From Fodinibacter sp963707895 (lineage in GTDB: Bacteria > Actinomycetota > Actinomycetes > Actinomycetales > Dermatophilaceae): a stretch of 64,000 nt of DNA. The stretch is from NCBI GenBank assembly GCA_963707895.1, contig CAVPRS010000002.1:248001-312000 (forward strand), read 5' to 3'. Positions 53,388-62,402 of the stretch are shown piece after piece; positions within the stretch are counted from its first letter, which is position 1; each line of letters opens with the position of its first letter. The position numbers and the translations under genes are program-made. The notes under the pieces are model-generated. The model saw only the letters and a program-made list of their open reading frames with translations, had not been told where the DNA came from and made no database searches.

Positions 53388-54362
53388 GTGCTCTCGCTGC
53401 GGATCTCGGTGCCGGAGGCCCTGACCGACGCCGTGGTGGACGTGCTGCGCGGGTCGCAGGCGGTCACCGGGCTGAGCGTGCTGCGCGGGGCGTCACTGAT
53501 CCCGCCGGGTGACGTGGTCACGGCCGACGTGGCCCGGGAGGGGTCGAACCAGGTCATCGACGCCCTGCGCGACCTCGGGGTGCACGAGGAGGGGACGGTG
53601 CGCATCGACCCGGTCGACACCTGGCTGTCGCACGCCGCGTTCGAGGCCGAGAGGGAGGCGCCGGGGGCCAGCGCCGACGCGGTGGTCTGGACCCAGGTGG
53701 GGAGCCGGGCGTACGAGGACTCCGAGCTCAACTGGACCTACCTGTCGTTCATGGTGCTCGCGACGCTCATCGCCGGCGTGGCGATCATCGTGGACTCCTC
53801 GATCCTCGTCATCGGGGCGATGGTGCTCGGGCCGGAGTTCGGCCCGATCGCGGCCATCGGCGTGGCCTTGGTGCTCCAGCGCTCCCACCTGCTGGTGGTG
53901 GCGGCCCGGACGCTACTGCTCGGGTTCGCGGGCGGCATCCTCGCGACGTTCCTCGCCGGGTTGCTCGGCCGGGCCCTGGGCTGGGTGACCTACGAGGACG
54001 TCGCCGGGCCACGGCCCCAGACGGCGTTCATCTATGAGCCGAACCGGTGGACCCTCGTCGTCGCCGTGATCGCGGCCGCGGCGGGCGTGCTGTCGCTCAC
54101 GTCGGCACGCACCGGCGGGCTGTCGGGCGTGTTCATCTCGGTGACCACCGTGCCGGCCGCGGGCAACATCGCGCTGGGGCTGGCCTTCGGCGCGTGGCAC
54201 GAGGTGTGGGGCAGCGCGGCGCAGCTGGGTCTCAACCTCGTCGCGATGTCCCTGGCCGGATGGGCCACCCTGGCGCTGCAGCAGCGGGTCTGGGGGCGGG
54301 TGCCCGCACGCCGGCGCACCGTGATCGGGGGACGCACCATGATGGGACGGCCCCCGCACTGA
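53388..54362 (+). CDS. DUF389 family membrane protein
   Basis: A 324-residue protein with an N-terminal cytoplasmic part (residues 1-110, ferredoxin-like pattern) and six membrane helices with the DUF389 signatures YEDSELNWTYLSFMVLATLIAG and IVIGAMVLGPEFGPIAAIGVAL. The family is of unknown function. The start is the GTG at 53388. Its TGA lies inside the stem of the terminator that also faces tRNA-Gly. Confidence 0.88.
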   Translation: MLSLRISVPEALTDAVVDVLRGSQAVTGLSVLRGASLIPPGDVVTADVAREGSNQVIDALRDLGVHEEGTVRIDPVDTWLSHAAFEAEREAPGASADAVVWTQVGSRAYEDSELNWTYLSFMVLATLIAGVAIIVDSSILVIGAMVLGPEFGPIAAIGVALVLQRSHLLVVAARTLLLGFAGGILATFLAGLLGRALGWVTYEDVAGPRPQTAFIYEPNRWTLVVAVIAAAAGVLSLTSARTGGLSGVFISVTTVPAAGNIALGLAFGAWHEVWGSAAQLGLNLVAMSLAGWATLALQQRVWGRVPARRRTVIGGRTMMGRPPH

Positions 54363-54372
54363 GGCGGGGGCC
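54349..54372. terminator. terminator overlapping the DUF389 stop
   Basis: GGCCCCCGC (54349-54357) pairs with GCGGGGGCC (54364-54372) around an ACTGAG loop holding the DUF389 stop codon. It can end that gene and also the minus-strand tRNA-Gly transcript coming from the other side. Confidence 0.75.
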
Positions 54373-54398
54373 GGGTCCGTGATCGGGTTTCGTGACGG

Positions 54399-54469
54399 AG
54401 CGGGCGACGAGAATCGAACTCGCGTAGCCAGTTTGGAAGACTGGGGCTCTACCATTGAGCTACGCCCGC
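54399..54469 (-). tRNA. tRNA-Gly (anticodon TCC)
   Basis: Read on the minus strand from 54469, the acceptor GCGGGCG pairs with CGCCCGC. The D arm has GTAGCTC...GAGC, the anticodon stem CCAGTC/GACTGG-like encloses TTCCAA with anticodon TCC, and the T arm has GTTCGATTC. The discriminator base is T. The 3' CCA is not encoded. The clover-leaf is complete. Confidence 0.95.
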
Positions 54470-54582
54470 GCACCTCGTGAGCTCGCACCCCGAGGGCAGC
54501 GCTAGCCTAGTGGCCGCGCTCGCGGGATCCGAAATCCTTCTCTCGACTACGTCGATGACGGATGACGGCTGCCTGTGGGCCG

Positions 54583-54659
54583 CGGGGTATGGCGCAGCTT
54601 GGTAGCGCGTCCGCTTTGGGAGCGGAAGGCCGCCGGTTCGAATCCGGCTACCCCGACCA
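54583..54659 (+). tRNA. tRNA-Pro (anticodon TGG) with encoded CCA
   Basis: The acceptor CGGGGTA pairs with TACCCCG; the D arm has GGCGCAGCTTGGTAGCGC, the anticodon stem CCGCT/AGCGG holds TTTGGGA with anticodon TGG, and the T arm is GCCGGTTCGAATCCGGC. The 3' CCA (54657-54659) is encoded. A hairpin follows it, and 15 bases of its 3' end recur at 54766. Confidence 0.96.
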
Positions 54660-54780
54660 GGAATGGCCCGCAGCGCTCGCGCTGCGGGCCGTTCCTGGTC
54701 GGTGAGGCGGATGACGGGAGGTGGAGCGCAGCGTGCGACGAAGGAGCGGGCCGCGCGACGGCGGCTCCGGCTACCCCGAC
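54643..54780 (+). repeat. 15-bp duplication of the tRNA-Pro 3' end (att-like)
   Basis: TCCGGCTACCCCGAC is present at 54643-54657 (inside tRNA-Pro, T arm to acceptor) and again at 54766-54780. Duplicated tRNA 3' ends are what integration by tyrosine recombinases leaves, so this may be a remnant attachment site. The 108 bases between the copies hold a terminator and no gene; no integrase is seen nearby. Confidence 0.5.
54665..54690 (+). terminator. terminator after tRNA-Pro
   Basis: An 11-bp perfect stem GGCCCGCAGCG / CGCTGCGGGCC with a CTCG loop, six bases after the tRNA-Pro CCA. Confidence 0.85.
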
Positions 54781-54807
54781 AAACGGACGGGATCAAGGAG
54801 CTCTCCC

Positions 54808-55659
54808 GTGAGCAACGGGCGGCGGCGGCGGCAGCGGCTGTGGCGGCCGACCACGGTGGCGTCGCTCATCGCCGTGACCTCCGGGCCCGAGGCGTCACCC
54901 GCGCGACGTCCGCTCCGAGGTGACGGCGGGTCGGTGGGGAGCTCGCCGGCATCCACACCGTCGTCATCGGCACCGGCCCGATCTCCGCTGATGGTGCTCG
55001 TTGGCGGGCGGTGTGGGAGGCCGGGTCCGGTGCCGTGCTCGACGGCCTGAGCGCCCTGCACGCCGCGGGGCTGACCGGATTCACGAGCACGGTCGTCGAG
55101 GTCAGCCTGCCGATGAGCTGCCGGCGAAGGACCTGTCCCGGGGTGAGGGCCACCCGCAGGCGCACCATCGGTCCCTTGGCCGGCGCTGGCATCCCCCGGG
55201 TCAAGCCGGAGTTCGCGGCTCTCCGGGCGGCCGACGAGGCCAGGAGCCACCGGGCGGCCGCCCTGATCCTGTGCTTGACCCTGCAGCAGCGCCTGACCCG
55301 GCCCGATCGTGTCCTCGCGGCCTGGCATCAGGTTGGTCGCAGCCGGCGACGGCGCGTGCTCGACGCCAGCCCGAGCCGCCAGGTGGTGCGGACTGCTCCC
55401 GGCGGGCGGATCTACCTCGACGTCGCCTGGGAGGACATCGGGCTCGTTGTCGAGGTCGACGGTGGGCACCACGCCCTGGCGCTGAACCCCGTCGACGACG
55501 CGCTGCGCCAGAACGAGGTCAGCCTGGGCGGAGACGTCGTGCTCCGTTCCCGTGCTCGGGCTGCGCCTCGGCCCGGCCGCCTTCATGGCGCAGGTGGTGC
55601 GGGCACACGGTCTCCTCGCCGACCGGCGCCGCGAGCGCGATGCAGAGGGCGCGGCATAG
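54808..55659 (+). pseudogene. AbiEi-like/DUF559 domain protein, frameshifted
   Basis: The GTG at 54808 follows AAGGAG at good spacing. The protein pieces are AVAADHGGVAHRRDLRARGVTR (winged-helix AbiEi-like part), VRSEVTAGRW, ELAGIHTVVIGTGPISADGARW, and the DUF559 nuclease-like domain RIYLDVAWEDIGLVVEVDGGHHAL. They lie in different frames, with breaks in the CGG run near 54820 and near 54903, 54942 and 55545. The last part, LGLRLGPAAFMAQVVRAHG, ends at a TAG at 55659. Similar genes are common and often broken in actinobacteria. A nuclease-like role is possible, but the copy looks non-functional. Confidence 0.7.
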
Positions 55660-55693
55660 CGCGCACTGTGCATCGCGGTCCGTGCCTCGAAGG

Positions 55694-56383
55694 TCAGGCG
55701 GGGCGCAGGGTGCAGGTGAGCTCGGTGACCGTGCGTCCGGCCCGCACACCCTTGGCCTCGAACCCGTCATCCGGGCGCCAGTCGGGGCGCTCGCCCTCGA
55801 CGACGTCCCAGCGGCCGTGGTGGGCCAGCTGGGTGCGGGCGTGGGCGGCATACGCGCTGATGTCGGTGGCGATGCGCAGCACCCCGCCGGGCTCCAGCCG
55901 CGAGGCGACGAGGTCGAGGGTGTGCTGCTGCACGAACCGCCGCTTGGCGTGCTTGTTCTTCGGCCACGGGTCGGGGAAGAACAGGTGCACGGCCGCGAGC
56001 GACGACGGGGCGACCCGGTCGGTGAGGAAGGGCAGCGCGTCGCCGGGGTGCACCCACAGGTTGGTGACACCGGCGGCATCGGCGGCGGCGAGCATCCGGG
56101 CCACCCCGGGCACGTGCACCTCGACGGCGACCAGGTCGGCCGACGGGTGGGTCTCGCAGTAGGCGATCGCGGCCGCGCCGTGCCCCGAGCCGATCTCGAC
56201 CACGACCGGCCCCACCCGCCCGAACGCCACCTCGGGCTCCAAGGGGCCCTCAGGCAGCGAGCGCGCCGGAAGGAGCGTCGCCATCCGCTCGTCGGTCAGC
56301 GGGCTGTTGCGCCAGCGGGGGGTGAAGGTGCGCACGCCCTCACGGGGAGCGTGGTCGAGCACCGGGTCGGACGCCACGGTCAT
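55694..56383 (-). CDS. trmB: tRNA (guanine46-N7)-methyltransferase
   Basis: A 229-residue SAM-dependent methyltransferase that makes m7G46 in tRNA. The SAM site is VVEIGSGHGAAAI (near residue 61) and the family motif FPDPWPKNKHAKRR (near 137) contacts tRNA. The C-terminal KGVRAGRTVTELTCTLRP is typical. It lies 17 bases downstream of the SpoIIE-type phosphatase gene on the minus strand and convergent with the DUF559 remnant. Confidence 0.95.
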   Translation of the reverse strand: MTVASDPVLDHAPREGVRTFTPRWRNSPLTDERMATLLPARSLPEGPLEPEVAFGRVGPVVVEIGSGHGAAAIAYCETHPSADLVAVEVHVPGVARMLAAADAAGVTNLWVHPGDALPFLTDRVAPSSLAAVHLFFPDPWPKNKHAKRRFVQQHTLDLVASRLEPGGVLRIATDISAYAAHARTQLAHHGRWDVVEGERPDWRPDDGFEAKGVRAGRTVTELTCTLRPA

Positions 56384-56400
56384 GGCCCTCTCGGCAGGGG

Positions 56401-57522
56401 TCAGAGTCGTCGGACGGCGAGCGCCGCCCGGTCGTCATCCTCCCCCGAACGGGCCGACTCGCACACATCGCGGGCGACGTCGGCGTCGCCGAGCACCGAC
56501 ATGGCGGCGACGCCGAGCATCCGGTCGATGCCGTCGGTGAGGTCGCGGCCGCGGGCCTCGATGACGCCGTCGGAGTAGAAGAGCAGTGCGTCGCCGCGGT
56601 CGAGCCGCCCGCTCTGCCGCGGGAACGACGCGCCCGGCACGACCCCGAGCAGCGGGCCGCGGGCGCCGTCGAGCACGGTCCACCGCGCCCGACCGGAGGT
56701 GTAGCGCGCCGGCGAGGGGTGGCCGGCGTTGGCGATGGAGTACTCGCCGGTGCGCAGGTCGAGGTCGAGGTGCACCGCGGTGGCGAACCCCTCCTCCCAG
56801 CCCTGCCGCACGAGGTACTCGTTCGCGGCGCGCAGGAAGTCGCCCGACGGGATCGACCCGAGCAGGCCGCCGAGCGCTCCGGAGAGCAGCAGCGACCGCG
56901 TCCCGGCGCGCGTGCCCTTGCCGCTGACGTCGACGAGCACGATCTCGAGCCGGTGGCCCGACGCCGACAGGTGGGCCACCACGAAGTCGCCCGAGAACCG
57001 GTCGCCGTGCGCGGAGAGGATGCAGGCCCAGGCCTTCCAGCCGTCGGGAAGCCCCGGCACCCGCCCCACCAGGGCGATGCGGTCGCGCAGCTCGGCGAAC
57101 ATCCGGTCGGCGCCGAAGCCGCGGGTCCCGACGAGCGAGCGCGAGCGCGCCGCGTAGTACATCAGCACCATGACCGAGAGGAAGGAGAACACGACCAGCA
57201 CGGCGCGCGGTGGCGTGAGCTCGCTGCGCGGTGCCCAGAACAGGAGGAAGGCCAGGGTCAGCCCGAACACGACGAGCAGGGCGCGGCCCGAGATGAGGAT
57301 GCCCGCGGCGACGATGATCGGGAAGAGCAGCGCGCTCGGCACCCCGGCGGGCCACAGGAAGGCGGCAGTGCCGGCGGCCAGCACGGCAAGCACGAACACG
57401 ACGCTGTAGAACCGGTCGGCCCGGGGGGCGCGGTCGGGTCCGAACCACCGGGTGAGCCCGCGCGGGAGACCCGGGCCGTGCCCGTTCTGGGCCCCGGAGC
57501 GCTGCAGCACCTCGTTGGGCAT
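56401..57522 (-). CDS. SpoIIE-type PP2C serine phosphatase with membrane domain
   Basis: A 373-residue protein. Four or five hydrophobic segments (about residues 37-135) are followed by a PP2C-like SpoIIE phosphatase domain with the metal motifs HGDRFSGDFVVAHL, VDVSGKGTRAG, ANAGHPSPARYTSG and ALLFYSDGVIEARG. Such proteins dephosphorylate anti-anti-sigma factors in the partner-switch of the stress response. The ATG at 57522 follows GGAGGG. No anti-sigma or anti-anti-sigma gene is adjacent, so its partner is elsewhere. Confidence 0.88.
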   Translation of the reverse strand: MPNEVLQRSGAQNGHGPGLPRGLTRWFGPDRAPRADRFYSVVFVLAVLAAGTAAFLWPAGVPSALLFPIIVAAGILISGRALLVVFGLTLAFLLFWAPRSELTPPRAVLVVFSFLSVMVLMYYAARSRSLVGTRGFGADRMFAELRDRIALVGRVPGLPDGWKAWACILSAHGDRFSGDFVVAHLSASGHRLEIVLVDVSGKGTRAGTRSLLLSGALGGLLGSIPSGDFLRAANEYLVRQGWEEGFATAVHLDLDLRTGEYSIANAGHPSPARYTSGRARWTVLDGARGPLLGVVPGASFPRQSGRLDRGDALLFYSDGVIEARGRDLTDGIDRMLGVAAMSVLGDADVARDVCESARSGEDDDRAALAVRRL

Positions 57523-57658
57523 GCTCGTTCCCTCCACCTCGGTCGGCTGCCGCGGCGTCAGACTAGTGCGCACCGGGGTTCCCCTGCCAGATGTTCGCAG
57601 GTCACGAATGGTGTCGTTCCTGATCGGCGAAACCGAGGTGCCGCCGCACTGGTGCGGC

Positions 57659-58129
57659 TCAGACCGGCAGCGACGGCAGGACGCCCTCGCTCTCGTAGGC
57701 CGTGACCATGTCGATGCGCCGCACGTGCCGGGGGTCGCCGCTGAAGTCGGTGCCGAGGAAGACCTCGACCATGGACCGCGCCTGCTCGACCGTGGTCATC
57801 CGCGCGCCGACCGAGATGATCTGGGCGTCGTTGTGCTCGCGGGCGAGCCGCGCCAGCTCGTCGTCGTGACAGAGAGCGGCCCGGATGCCGGCCACCTTGT
57901 TCGCGGCCATCTGCTCGCCGTTGCCCGACCCCCCGAGCACGATGCCGCGCGAGCCGGGGTCGGCCGCGACGGCCTCGGCCGCTCGCAGCACGAAGACGGG
58001 GTAGTCGTCGACGGCGTCGTAGGAGTGGGGTCCGTGGTTGGTCACCTCGTGGCCCTTCTCCTCGAGGAATCCGACGAGGTCGGTGAGCAGCTCGTAGGCC
58101 GCGTGGTCGCCGCCGACGTGGACGCGCAC
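57659..58129 (-). CDS. rpiB: ribose-5-phosphate isomerase B
   Basis: A 156-residue RpiB that interconverts ribose 5-phosphate and ribulose 5-phosphate. VGGDHAAYELL at the N-terminus and the phosphate-binding loop GIVLGGSGNGEQMAANK are present. The catalytic Cys of E. coli RpiB is replaced by Glu in GNGEQ, as in mycobacteria and other actinobacteria, and the acid His region (HNDAQIISVGAR) is intact. It lies 1 base after the Rv2466c-like gene. Confidence 0.95.
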   Translation of the reverse strand: MRVHVGGDHAAYELLTDLVGFLEEKGHEVTNHGPHSYDAVDDYPVFVLRAAEAVAADPGSRGIVLGGSGNGEQMAANKVAGIRAALCHDDELARLAREHNDAQIISVGARMTTVEQARSMVEVFLGTDFSGDPRHVRRIDMVTAYESEGVLPSLPV

Positions 58130-58130
58130 C

Positions 58131-58784
58131 TCAGGCCACCGAGTCGAAGATCGGCCCGTTGGTGCGGGAGCGCTTGAGCTCGTAGAAGCCCTCGGTGCGG
58201 GCGACGAGCACGCAGCCGTCCCAGAGCCGGCCGGCCGCCTCGCCCTTGGGGGCGGGGGTGACGACCGGGCCGAAGAAGGCGGCGTCCTCGACCGAGATCA
58301 CCGGGGTGCCGACGTCGTCGCCCACCAGGTCGATGGCCCGCTGGTGGCTGGCGCGGAGCTGCTCGTCGTGGTCGCCGGTCCCTGCGGCGGCGGCCAGCTC
58401 GGCCGGGAGCCCGACCTCCTCGAGCGCCTCGGCAATGACGACGTCGAGGTCCTTCTCGCCGCGGTGGTGGATCCGCTCGCCCAGGGCGTCGTAGAGCGGC
58501 TTGACGACCTCGTCGCCGTGCTCCTCCTGGGCAGCGATGACGACGCGCACCGGACCCCAGGCGCGGTCCATCAGCGCCCGGTAGTCGTCCGGCAGGTCAC
58601 GGCCCTCGTTGAGGACGGACAGGCTCATGACCGACCAGGTGACGTCGACGTCACGGACCTTCTCGACCTCGGTCATCCAGCGCGACGACATCCAGGCCCA
58701 GGGGCACATGGGGTCGAACCAGAACTCGGCCTCGGAGACGGGGGCATCGGGGTTCGCGGACAGGTTTTCGGTGTGAACAGACAC
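58131..58784 (-). CDS. Rv2466c-like mycothiol-linked thioredoxin-fold protein (CPWA variant)
   Basis: A 217-residue DsbA-fold protein close to mycobacterial Rv2466c (mycothiol-dependent nitroreductase). FWFDPMCPWAWMSSRWM, VMSLSVLNEGRDLPDDYR, WGPVRVVIAAQEEHG and GTPVISVEDAAFFGPVV match it throughout. Here the active-site motif is CPWA; Rv2466c has CPWC. Only the nucleophilic Cys is left, so it would have to work by a monothiol mechanism. I chose the GTG at 58784, although GGAGG is unusually close to it. It is followed at once by rpiB. Confidence 0.85.
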   Translation of the reverse strand: MSVHTENLSANPDAPVSEAEFWFDPMCPWAWMSSRWMTEVEKVRDVDVTWSVMSLSVLNEGRDLPDDYRALMDRAWGPVRVVIAAQEEHGDEVVKPLYDALGERIHHRGEKDLDVVIAEALEEVGLPAELAAAAGTGDHDEQLRASHQRAIDLVGDDVGTPVISVEDAAFFGPVVTPAPKGEAAGRLWDGCVLVARTEGFYELKRSRTNGPIFDSVA

Positions 58785-58903
58785 GCCTCCATCCTGCCAC
58801 CCCACTGCGGCTGTGACCGACTCGCGCCCATGACAGGATGGTCCGACGCCCGAGCGACGCCCGACCGGCGTCCCGACCAGTACCCGCCCCGCAAGGAGAC
58901 CCC

Positions 58904-61453
58904 GTGCCCGGCACGAACCTCACCCGTGAGGAGGCCGCCGCCCGCGCGGCCCTCGTCACGGTCGACCAGCACGACGTCGAGCTCGACGTCACCACCGGCC
59001 CGGAGACCTTCGCCACGCGCAGCACCATCCGGTTCACCTGCAGCGAGCCCGGCGCCGAGACCTTCCTCGACTTCGTCGGGGGCACCATCGAGTCGGTCAC
59101 GGTCAACGGCACCGACCTCGACCCCGCCGGGCTCTACTCCGACAGCCGGGTGCGCCTGCCCGGCCTCGCCGAGGACAACGTCGTGGTCGTGGGCGCCACC
59201 GGGCGCTACACCAACACCGGCGAGGGCCTGCACCGCTTCGTCGACCCGGTCGACGACGAGGTCTACCTCTACAGCCAGTTCGAGGTGCCCGACAGCCGCC
59301 GGATGTACCCGGTGTTCGAGCAGCCCGACCTCAAGGCCCGGTTCGCCTTCACCGTCACGGCGCCGGCTCACTGGCAGGTCGTGTCGAACTCACCCACGCC
59401 GCAGCCGGAGCCGGCCGGAGAGGGCCTCGCCACCTGGCACTTCGCCCCCACCGGTCCGATCTCCAGCTACATCACCGCCCTCGTGGCCGGCCCCTACGAC
59501 GTCGTCCGCGACACCGTCACGAGCCGCCGCGGCGAGGTGCCGCTCGGCATCTTCTGCCGCCGCTCGCTGACCCCGTACCTCGACGCCGACAACCTGTTCG
59601 ACCTGACCAAGCGCGGCTTCGCGTTCTTCGAGGACGAGTTCGACCACGCCTACCCGTTCGAGAAGTACGACCAGATCTTCACGCCGGAGTACAACGCGGG
59701 CGCCATGGAGAACGCCGCGGCCGTGACGATCAACGAGATGTACGTCTTCCGCTCCAAGGTCACCGAGTCCCTGGTCGAGCGGCGCGCCCTCACCGTGCTG
59801 CACGAGCTGGCCCACATGTGGTTCGGCAACCTCGTGACGATGCGCTGGTGGAACGACCTGTGGCTCAACGAGTCGTTCGCCGAGTGGGCCTCCACGACCT
59901 GCCAGTCCGAGGCCACCCACTGGACCGACGCCTGGACGACCTTCGGCACCCACGAGAAGGACTGGGCCTACCGTCAGGACCAGCTCAGCACGACCCACCC
60001 GATCGTCGCCGAGATCCACGACCTCGAGGACGTCGAGGTCAACTTCGACGGCATCACCTACGCCAAGGGCGCCTCGGTGCTCAAGCAGCTGGTGGCCCAC
60101 GTCGGGCGGGAGCCGTTCCGCGACGGCATCCGCTCGTACTTCGCCAAGCACGCGTGGGGCAACACCACGCTCGACGACCTGCTCAGCGAGCTCGAGGCCA
60201 CCTCCGGCCGCGACCTGCGCACCTGGTCGCGCCAGTGGCTCGAGACCGCCGGAGTCAGCACGCTGCGCCCCCTCATCGAGGTCGACGACCGCGGCCACAT
60301 CACGTCGGCCGCCATCGAGCAGACCTGCGCCCCGGGCCTGGAGACGCTGCGCCCGCACACCCTCGTCATCGGCGTGTACGCCGTGCGCGACGGGGCGCTG
60401 CACCGCACCGACCACCTCGAGCTCGACGTCGAGGGGGCGCGCACGCCGGTCCCCCAGCTGGTCGGCCGCGAGCAGCCCGACCTGCTGCTCGTCAACGACG
60501 ACGACCTCGCCTACGCCAAGATCCGGCTCGACGAGCGCTCGCTGGCCACGGCCCTGGCGTACCCCCGCGGCTTCACGAGCTCCCTGCCGCGCTCCCTGGT
60601 GCTGGCGTCGCTGTGGGACATGACCCGCGACGCCGAGATGGGCGCCCGCCACTTCGTCGACGTCGTGCTCGAGACCCTGCCGGGTGAGACCGACTCGACG
60701 CTGCTCCGCACCCTGGTCACCCAGCTGCTGACGGCCGTGAACTCCTACACGGCCCCCGAGCACCGCGCGGTGGTCCGCACGGCCACCCGCGACCGGCTCT
60801 GGACGATCGCCGTGGCCGCCGAGCCGGGCAGCGACGCCCAGCTGCAGCTCGTCAGCGCCACCGCAGCCCTCACCACGTCGGGCGACGACACGGCCCGGCT
60901 GCGGGCGCTGCTCGACGGCACCGAGACCCTCGAGGGCCTCAGTGTCGACTTCGAGATGCGCTGGACGCTGCTCACCGCGCTCGTCGCGGCCGGTGACGCC
61001 GACGCCGACGAGATCGACGCCGAGCGGGCCCGCGAGGACACCGCGACCGGGCGGGAGCGGGCCGCCCGCGCCCGCGCCGCGCTGCCGACCAGCGAGGCCA
61101 AGGAGAAGGCATGGGCCGCGGCCGTCGGGGGCGGCCTGCCCAACGCCGTCGTCGACGCCCTGGCCCTGGGTTTCACCCGCCCCGGCACCCCGGCTGAGCT
61201 GCTGCGCCCGTTCGTCGAGCGCTACCACGCCCTGCTCGACACGGTCGAGGAGCGCGGCTCGCACGCCATGGTCGAGGCCATCGTCGGCGGGTTCTACCCC
61301 CGGCCGATCGCCGACCGCCAGCTCCTGGAGCGCACCCAGGCCTGGCTCGACGCCTCCCCCCACGCCCACGCCGCGCTGCGCCGCCTCGTCGTCGAGAACC
61401 GCGACCCGGTGGTGCGCGCGCTCGCCGCCCAGGAGCGGGACGCGCGTGACTGA
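58904..61453 (+). CDS. pepN: aminopeptidase N (M1 metallopeptidase)
   Basis: An 849-residue zinc aminopeptidase. The exopeptidase motif GAMENAAAVT (near residue 266) and zinc motif HELAHMWFGN plus a downstream Glu (WLNESFAEW) are intact, with the four-domain M1 plan. It is the actinobacterial PepN type, which trims peptides such as those from the Clp protease or the proteasome. AAGGAG precedes the GTG at 58904. The 3' end overlaps mscS by eight bases, so the two are co-translated. Confidence 0.96.
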   Translation: MPGTNLTREEAAARAALVTVDQHDVELDVTTGPETFATRSTIRFTCSEPGAETFLDFVGGTIESVTVNGTDLDPAGLYSDSRVRLPGLAEDNVVVVGATGRYTNTGEGLHRFVDPVDDEVYLYSQFEVPDSRRMYPVFEQPDLKARFAFTVTAPAHWQVVSNSPTPQPEPAGEGLATWHFAPTGPISSYITALVAGPYDVVRDTVTSRRGEVPLGIFCRRSLTPYLDADNLFDLTKRGFAFFEDEFDHAYPFEKYDQIFTPEYNAGAMENAAAVTINEMYVFRSKVTESLVERRALTVLHELAHMWFGNLVTMRWWNDLWLNESFAEWASTTCQSEATHWTDAWTTFGTHEKDWAYRQDQLSTTHPIVAEIHDLEDVEVNFDGITYAKGASVLKQLVAHVGREPFRDGIRSYFAKHAWGNTTLDDLLSELEATSGRDLRTWSRQWLETAGVSTLRPLIEVDDRGHITSAAIEQTCAPGLETLRPHTLVIGVYAVRDGALHRTDHLELDVEGARTPVPQLVGREQPDLLLVNDDDLAYAKIRLDERSLATALAYPRGFTSSLPRSLVLASLWDMTRDAEMGARHFVDVVLETLPGETDSTLLRTLVTQLLTAVNSYTAPEHRAVVRTATRDRLWTIAVAAEPGSDAQLQLVSATAALTTSGDDTARLRALLDGTETLEGLSVDFEMRWTLLTALVAAGDADADEIDAERAREDTATGRERAARARAALPTSEAKEKAWAAAVGGGLPNAVVDALALGFTRPGTPAELLRPFVERYHALLDTVEERGSHAMVEAIVGGFYPRPIADRQLLERTQAWLDASPHAHAALRRLVVENRDPVVRALAAQERDARD

Positions 61454-62402
61454 GTCCGTCACCGCACTCCTGCAGGCGCCCGACCTGAGCCTCGACGGCA
61501 TCAGCCTGACCTGGGAGAAGACGCAGGTCTGGCTGGCCACGGTCGGGCTGCGGATCCTCGCGACCATCGTCCTCGCGGCGATCAGCCTCTGGCTGCTCCG
61601 CCGGCTGATCAACCGGGTCGTCGTCACGATGACCTCGAAGTCCGCCCAGCGCCTGGCCGAGTCCGGGCGGGCCGGGCGCGTCCTCGCCAACGCCGCCGGG
61701 TTCGACAACGAGCGCCAGCGCCAGCGGGTCGAGACGGTCGGGTCGCTGCTGCGCAGCATCGTCACCTTCGTCGTCGTCACCCTCGCGGTGCTGACGATCA
61801 TGGCCCTGCTCGGCATCCCGCTCGCTCCGCTGCTCGCGTCGGCCGGTGTCGCCGGTGTGGCGCTGGGCTTCGGCGCGCAGAGCCTGGTCAAGGACTTCCT
61901 CGCGGGGGTGTTCATGATCATGGAGGACCAGTACGGCGTCGGCGACGTGATCGACACCGGTGAGGCGATCGGCACGGTCGAGGAGGTGACCCTGCGGATC
62001 ACCCGGTTGCGCGACGCCAACGGGGTCACCTGGTACGTGCGCAACGGCGAGATCATCCGGATCGGCAACCGGTCGCAGGGGTTCGCGACGGCGATCGTCG
62101 ACATGCCGGTGTCCTACTCCGAGAGCGTCGAGCGCGTGGTCGGGGTCATCCGCGAGACCGCCAGCGCCATGGGGGCCGACCCCGAGTGGGCCGACAAGTT
62201 CGTCGAGGAGCCGAAGGTGCTCGGGGTGGAGTCGATCGTCGGGATGACGATGACGATCCGCACCGTTGCCCAGTGCGTGCCGGGTGAGCAGTTCCCCGTG
62301 CAGCGCGAGATGCGCGAGCGGCTCAAGGCGGCGCTCGACGCCGCCGACGTCAAGGCGCCCCCGCTCGGCCCCTTCGGCGGACCCGTGGCGGGGCCGGCAT
62401 GA
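61446..62402 (+). CDS. mscS: MscS-family mechanosensitive ion channel
   Basis: A 318-residue channel. A long N-terminal region with one helix (residues 30-50) is followed by TM helices, the pore helix LLASAGVAGVALGFGAQSLVKDFLAGVF (Gly/Ala-rich, near residues 135-162) and the beta domain (IGTVEEVTLRITRLRDANG, VRNGEIIRIGNRSQ). It opens under membrane tension to release solutes. Its GTG start lies inside pepN and its stop overlaps the globin ATG (ATGA). Confidence 0.92.
   Translation: MTESVTALLQAPDLSLDGISLTWEKTQVWLATVGLRILATIVLAAISLWLLRRLINRVVVTMTSKSAQRLAESGRAGRVLANAAGFDNERQRQRVETVGSLLRSIVTFVVVTLAVLTIMALLGIPLAPLLASAGVAGVALGFGAQSLVKDFLAGVFMIMEDQYGVGDVIDTGEAIGTVEEVTLRITRLRDANGVTWYVRNGEIIRIGNRSQGFATAIVDMPVSYSESVERVVGVIRETASAMGADPEWADKFVEEPKVLGVESIVGMTMTIRTVAQCVPGEQFPVQREMRERLKAALDAADVKAPPLGPFGGPVAGPA

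Noticed and set aside
59390..62104. Open frame of about 900 codons opposite pepN and mscS
   Set aside because: No domain, no ribosome-binding site, and the sense genes are unambiguous.
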